From positions 818,001-882,000 of the forward strand of contig JAUIRK010000142.1 of NCBI GenBank assembly GCA_030549495.1: 64,000 nucleotides of DNA, given 5' to 3'. Position numbers and translations under genes: made by a program. The notes below the pieces were generated by a model that saw only the letters and a list, made by a program, of their open reading frames with translations, was not told where the DNA came from and did no database searches. Of this stretch, positions 61,104 through 64,000 are shown in pieces; within the stretch, counting starts at the first letter, position 1, and every line of letters starts with the position of its first letter. The DNA comes from Nectonema munidae (lineage: Eukaryota > Nematomorpha > Nectonematoida > Nectonematidae).

Positions 61104-61772
61104 TTAGCACTTGTGCATCTTTCTCTTTGTTGTAGGTGCATTAAGATTTTCTTGTGAATAAAACTCTTTGAGTAAGCTGATCGCACGTGATGCTTGAAAT
61201 CCATGGAAGATTTGCATCCTTGTAGCAGAGCGCGATTTCAATGTGGGCAGTGGAATGAAGGGTGTCAGGTGGATGGAGTAAACCGAGCCACAGCCTCCAA
61301 AGCGTTCGTTCCAACACCCAAAGACAACGGAGTTAATGGAGGAGATACGAAGGGCGGCGGTACACATGATACACGGCTCTACAGTCACATACAGCACACA
61401 TCGTGAAAAGACTTCATCGAGGCGATGCAAAAGTAAAAGGGAATCCGGTTCATGGATCCCTGAGATGATCTTGGAAGAAGCAAACCAGCGTTTACCTTCT
61501 TCAATGGCGAGCAGTTCGCAGTGAAGAGTGGCGTTTTTGTGGGCGTTTACGCGATTATGGCTGGAGCCGATGATGAAGGAGGAGGAAAAATTATTGAGAG
61601 AAGACGGGAAGTAAACGAGAATACAACCCACGGGAACTTCATTCGACTGCAAGGCTTCTTGAGCCAAGGCATAAGCTTTGTTCATCCATTTCAAATGGAT
61701 TTGGAATTCACATAAGCTTTGCGATAAAATCTGAGTACTTAGATTTGTTGAAAAAGCGTCAAAAATAAGCAT
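61104..61772 (-). CDS. ADAT2: tRNA-specific adenosine deaminase 2 (ADAT2/Tad2)
   Basis: A single exon of 222 codons. ADAT2 pairs with ADAT3 to change A34 to inosine at the wobble position of several tRNAs; it is the catalytic subunit. Visible motifs: LKWMNKAYALAQEAL and NEVPVGCILV at the start; the zinc and proton-transfer motif THCE-type LHCE (His84, Glu86); VEPCIMC (Cys134, Cys137); the ADAT2 signature FGCWNERFGGCGSV; and a C-terminal LKEFYSQENLNAP matching LKTFYKQENPNAP of the human protein. Most relatives have HAE where this has HCE, and Arg before it is Leu. The first ATG of the frame is 61772; family similarity begins at about residue 27, so an inner start is possible. It lies 30 bp after the TMEM242 stop on the same strand. 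Confidence 0.95.
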   Translation of the reverse strand: MLIFDAFSTNLSTQILSQSLCEFQIHLKWMNKAYALAQEALQSNEVPVGCILVYFPSSLNNFSSSFIIGSSHNRVNAHKNATLHCELLAIEEGKRWFASSKIISGIHEPDSLLLLHRLDEVFSRCVLYVTVEPCIMCTAALRISSINSVVFGCWNERFGGCGSVYSIHLTPFIPLPTLKSRSATRMQIFHGFQASRAISLLKEFYSQENLNAPTTKRKMHKC

Positions 61773-61802
61773 TAAAGCATAGAAACGAATAAAAGAGAGT
61801 GT

Positions 61803-62255
61803 TCAAATGTCTTCGCCTGTGTAATATCTTAGTATGTCTCTGAAGCTTTTGAAGTCGGTGGGGCCATCGCCTTTTTTCACTTGGGGGAATGTGGAATTGC
61901 GAAATTTGTTCTGCAACTCTTTTCCGTCTTTGACGCCGAGAGACTTCCAAAAAAGAAAGGAAATCAGGGAAACGCCGACAACGGCATACGCCGTGCCCTT
62001 GCTGAGAGCTTTGGCTGCTAAAACAAGGCCACTCTCGTTCAAGTCTGGGCTACAACTGGCAGTGGTCAAGGCTTTGCTGAAGGAAGTCTTGTCAGAGCTG
62101 CGGGAATACGCTACTCCCGCGCCAAACGAAGAAAGCAGGGTTAGGAGAGCGGCGCCAAAGAAGATTCCAGCTTCTTTGGGAAACGTTAGCTTGGAGGAAG
62201 ACGAAGTGGGTTTATCTGGGAGAACTGTTGTTTGGGCTTCTTCATTGGAGGTCAT
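61803..62255 (-). CDS. TMEM242: TMEM242 homologue, mitochondrial inner-membrane assembly factor
   Basis: A single exon of 150 codons starting ATG ACC TCC. The longer open frame upstream begins with GTG and is not needed. Two membrane segments: about residues 26-48 (AGIFFGAALLTLLSSFGAG) and about 83-103 (GTAYAVVGVSLISFLFW). Family features are FPKEAGIFFG, LNESGLVLAAKAL, WKSLGVKDGKEL and FPQVKK, which align in order with human TMEM242 (FLVKGGIFLG, LPESGSSLALRAL, WKALGVHS). Human TMEM242 helps assemble the c-ring of ATP synthase in mitochondria. Upstream, CTTATTTTAG/ACATTG (acceptor AG at 62286-62287) lies about 30 nt before the start, as for a 5' UTR intron or a trans-spliced leader. A short out-of-frame ATG frame overlaps the start. 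Confidence 0.9.
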   Translation of the reverse strand: MTSNEEAQTTVLPDKPTSSSSKLTFPKEAGIFFGAALLTLLSSFGAGVAYSRSSDKTSFSKALTTASCSPDLNESGLVLAAKALSKGTAYAVVGVSLISFLFWKSLGVKDGKELQNKFRNSTFPQVKKGDGPTDFKSFRDILRYYTGEDI

Positions 62256-62289
62256 TGTATGCACCGAGATTCATCAAGACAATGTCTAA

Positions 62290-62829
62290 AATAAGAAAAA
62301 TATAGAATGCTTAATTTGAAAGACCAGGTTTTAAAAACAAATCGCCTATTTACTTTTATAATTTTATTTTATGGAATACAAGTGTTTCATTCGGCGTGAT
62401 AGGGTAAAAATAAGTAAACATGGCCTAAAAAAAGTAATATTTTTTTAATTCAGTTTTAATTATAAATAGATTTTTATACTATATTTACTTATATTTTAAT
62501 ATTTAAATTTTAAATAAGAAACTAAAAATAAATGTGGGTAGAATTGAGCAAGATACATTTAAATTTAAGTATACATTTGAAAATTTGATTTTTGGAAAGT
62601 TGAAACAGGAGGAATAGAAAATATTTGATCATTAAATTCACCAAAAACTAAAAAATAAATTGTGACCTAGAATTCTCTTTATTTCAGAAGATATATCTCA
62701 GCTCATACTATTATTGAAAAAAGGACGACGCCTTTCATTGCAAAGTTACGTTTCAGTTAGCATTGCTGGTACTCCTGAATTATTTAAAATTTAAGTAATT
62801 TTTGCTTATTTTCAATTTTAGTATTCATA
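62290..62829. other. AT-rich upstream region, nothing recognised
   Basis: It should hold the TMEM242 promoter or first non-coding exon; no clear element could be picked. Confidence 0.4.
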
Positions 62830-63845
62830 TTCCCATGTGGGAACATTGCCTGAATATAAAACTTTTTGGTTCCATTTCCAATATTTTGTTTAAATATTTT
62901 ATAATAATTTTAATCTTTTAACAAAAATTTAAAAAATAAATTTGTCACACTCCAAGAAGCACAAGAACAAGCTAACAAAAATTGCAGAAACATTGTAATT
63001 CTTCCACCTTTTTCTGCTGGCAAGGAGAGGATGGCAAAAATTTCATTACTATACGATACACTAAATGACTCCTTTGTGAGATATGGAATTTTTCATAAGC
63101 TTCTTAGTATCGATGAATCAATGGTTCCCTATTTTGGAAGGCATCGTTGCAAGATGTTCATTCGTGGAAAGCCAATTAGGTTTGCGTACAAAATCTGGTG
63201 TCTTTGTGGAGTAGATGGCTATGCATATCATATGACAATTTATTCGGGTAAAAATGAAAGCCAAGGTGGACCTTTAGGAAGTCGTGTTGTAACTGAAAAA
63301 AACAGATATAATCAATAATTTTCACATTCTTCAAAGCATCAGTTGATTTTTGATAACTTTTTTTACAAGTTATAGTCTTCTTGCTGATTTAACTGAAAAA
63401 AATTCAAAGTGATTGGAACGGTAAGAGAGAATAGAACTCAAGGTGCTTCTAAAACTTTGAAATCTGCCAAAGACGTGAAAAAAACTCAAGAAGGAACATT
63501 TGATTGCTGTAGCAATGGAATCGTTTATTTTTGTAGATGGAACGACAATTCTGTTGTAAACATTGGAAGTAATTTTGTATCTCATTTACCCATTGAATCT
63601 ACAAAGCGTCGAAGTAAAAAAGAAACAGCAAGCGTTATTCAGTCTCAATTAGTAAAACAATACAACATTGGTATGGGAGGCGTGCATGTTTTAGATAGGC
63701 TTCTTAGTGCTTATCGTCCTATGATACGTGGCAAAAATGGTATTGGCCATTAATTACAAACGCCATAAATGTTTCCGTTATAGTATTAGAACTCACTCAT
63801 TTTTCTTGAATAGTACCTTATGTCGGCAATGTTCCCACATGGGAA
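62830..63845 (+). mobile_element. piggyBac element, internally deleted, with 21-bp terminal inverted repeats
   Basis: TTCCCATGTGGGAACATTGC (and one more C) at 62830-62850 is exactly inverted at 63825-63845. Inside are two transposase pieces. 63031-63318 has LLSIDESMVPYFGRHRCKM, FIRGKPIRFAYKIWCLCG and GGPLGSRVV, with the first catalytic Asp in SIDE. 63409-63753 has VIGTVRENRTQGASK and FCRWNDNSVVNIGSNF, ending GVHVLDRLLSAYR. The block between, with IFDNFFYKL, is out of frame. The N-terminal half (some 200 codons) and the C-terminal cysteine-rich part are missing, so it is about 1 kb instead of 2-3 kb. The flanks do not show a clean TTAA duplication. Non-functional. Confidence 0.85.
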
Positions 63846-64000
63846 CGTGCATTTTTTGAGAAAGACAATGAACGAGTGAGCATGAAATTTTTTTATTTCT
63901 GATTTACAAAAACTTGATATTTCATTGAAATACACGTTGGCTATCTCGATGAAGGATCTTGGAAAGAGTTCTCGAGATAAAATTTGAAATTGAAATCTTT
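63846..64000. other. window end, nothing recognised
   Basis: Short AT-rich stretch after the piggyBac right end. Confidence 0.5.

Noticed and set aside
61834-62289. 151-codon plus-strand open frame
   Set aside because: Antisense shadow of TMEM242, which has clear family similarity on the other strand.

Overview
This is AT-rich animal nuclear DNA with spliced genes and many transposon remains. The Got1 homologue has an N-terminus very like the insect protein, and together with animal-type heme peroxidases and large TE-filled introns this suggests an arthropod, perhaps a crustacean such as a copepod; that assignment is inference. Layout: 1-7.7 kb is a graveyard of DNA transposons plus one LINE. 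8.36-11.59 kb (+) is a complete five-exon GOLT1/Got1 gene (ER-Golgi transport). 11.6-16.7 kb holds small MITEs only. 16.7-21.4 kb has weak candidate exons on the plus strand. 22.0-33.6 kb (-) is a 13-exon animal heme peroxidase with all catalytic residues. 36.0-56.4 kb (-) is a tandem paralogue, also 13 recovered exons, open and in phase throughout (about 896 codons), but its heme ligands and most catalytic residues are gone: it looks like a pseudo-enzyme, not a pseudogene. 53-59 kb has a family of roughly 150-bp tandem repeats. 61.1-62.3 kb (-) is a tight TMEM242-ADAT2 pair with only 30 bp between stop and start and no poly(A) signal between them. 62.8-63.8 kb is a broken piggyBac element with both terminal repeats. 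The most interesting item is the second peroxidase. Compared with its active neighbour it has lost the proximal His, the distal His, the distal Gln and both acidic heme-link positions, but has kept the calcium-binding residues and the overall fold signature. The same exon order and mostly the same intron phases show that the two genes arose by tandem duplication. The housekeeping genes (GOLT1, ADAT2, TMEM242) have no obvious functional link to the peroxidases. Exon borders were read by eye from splice signals, phase consistency and paralogue alignment; the 5' ends of both peroxidase genes are incomplete.
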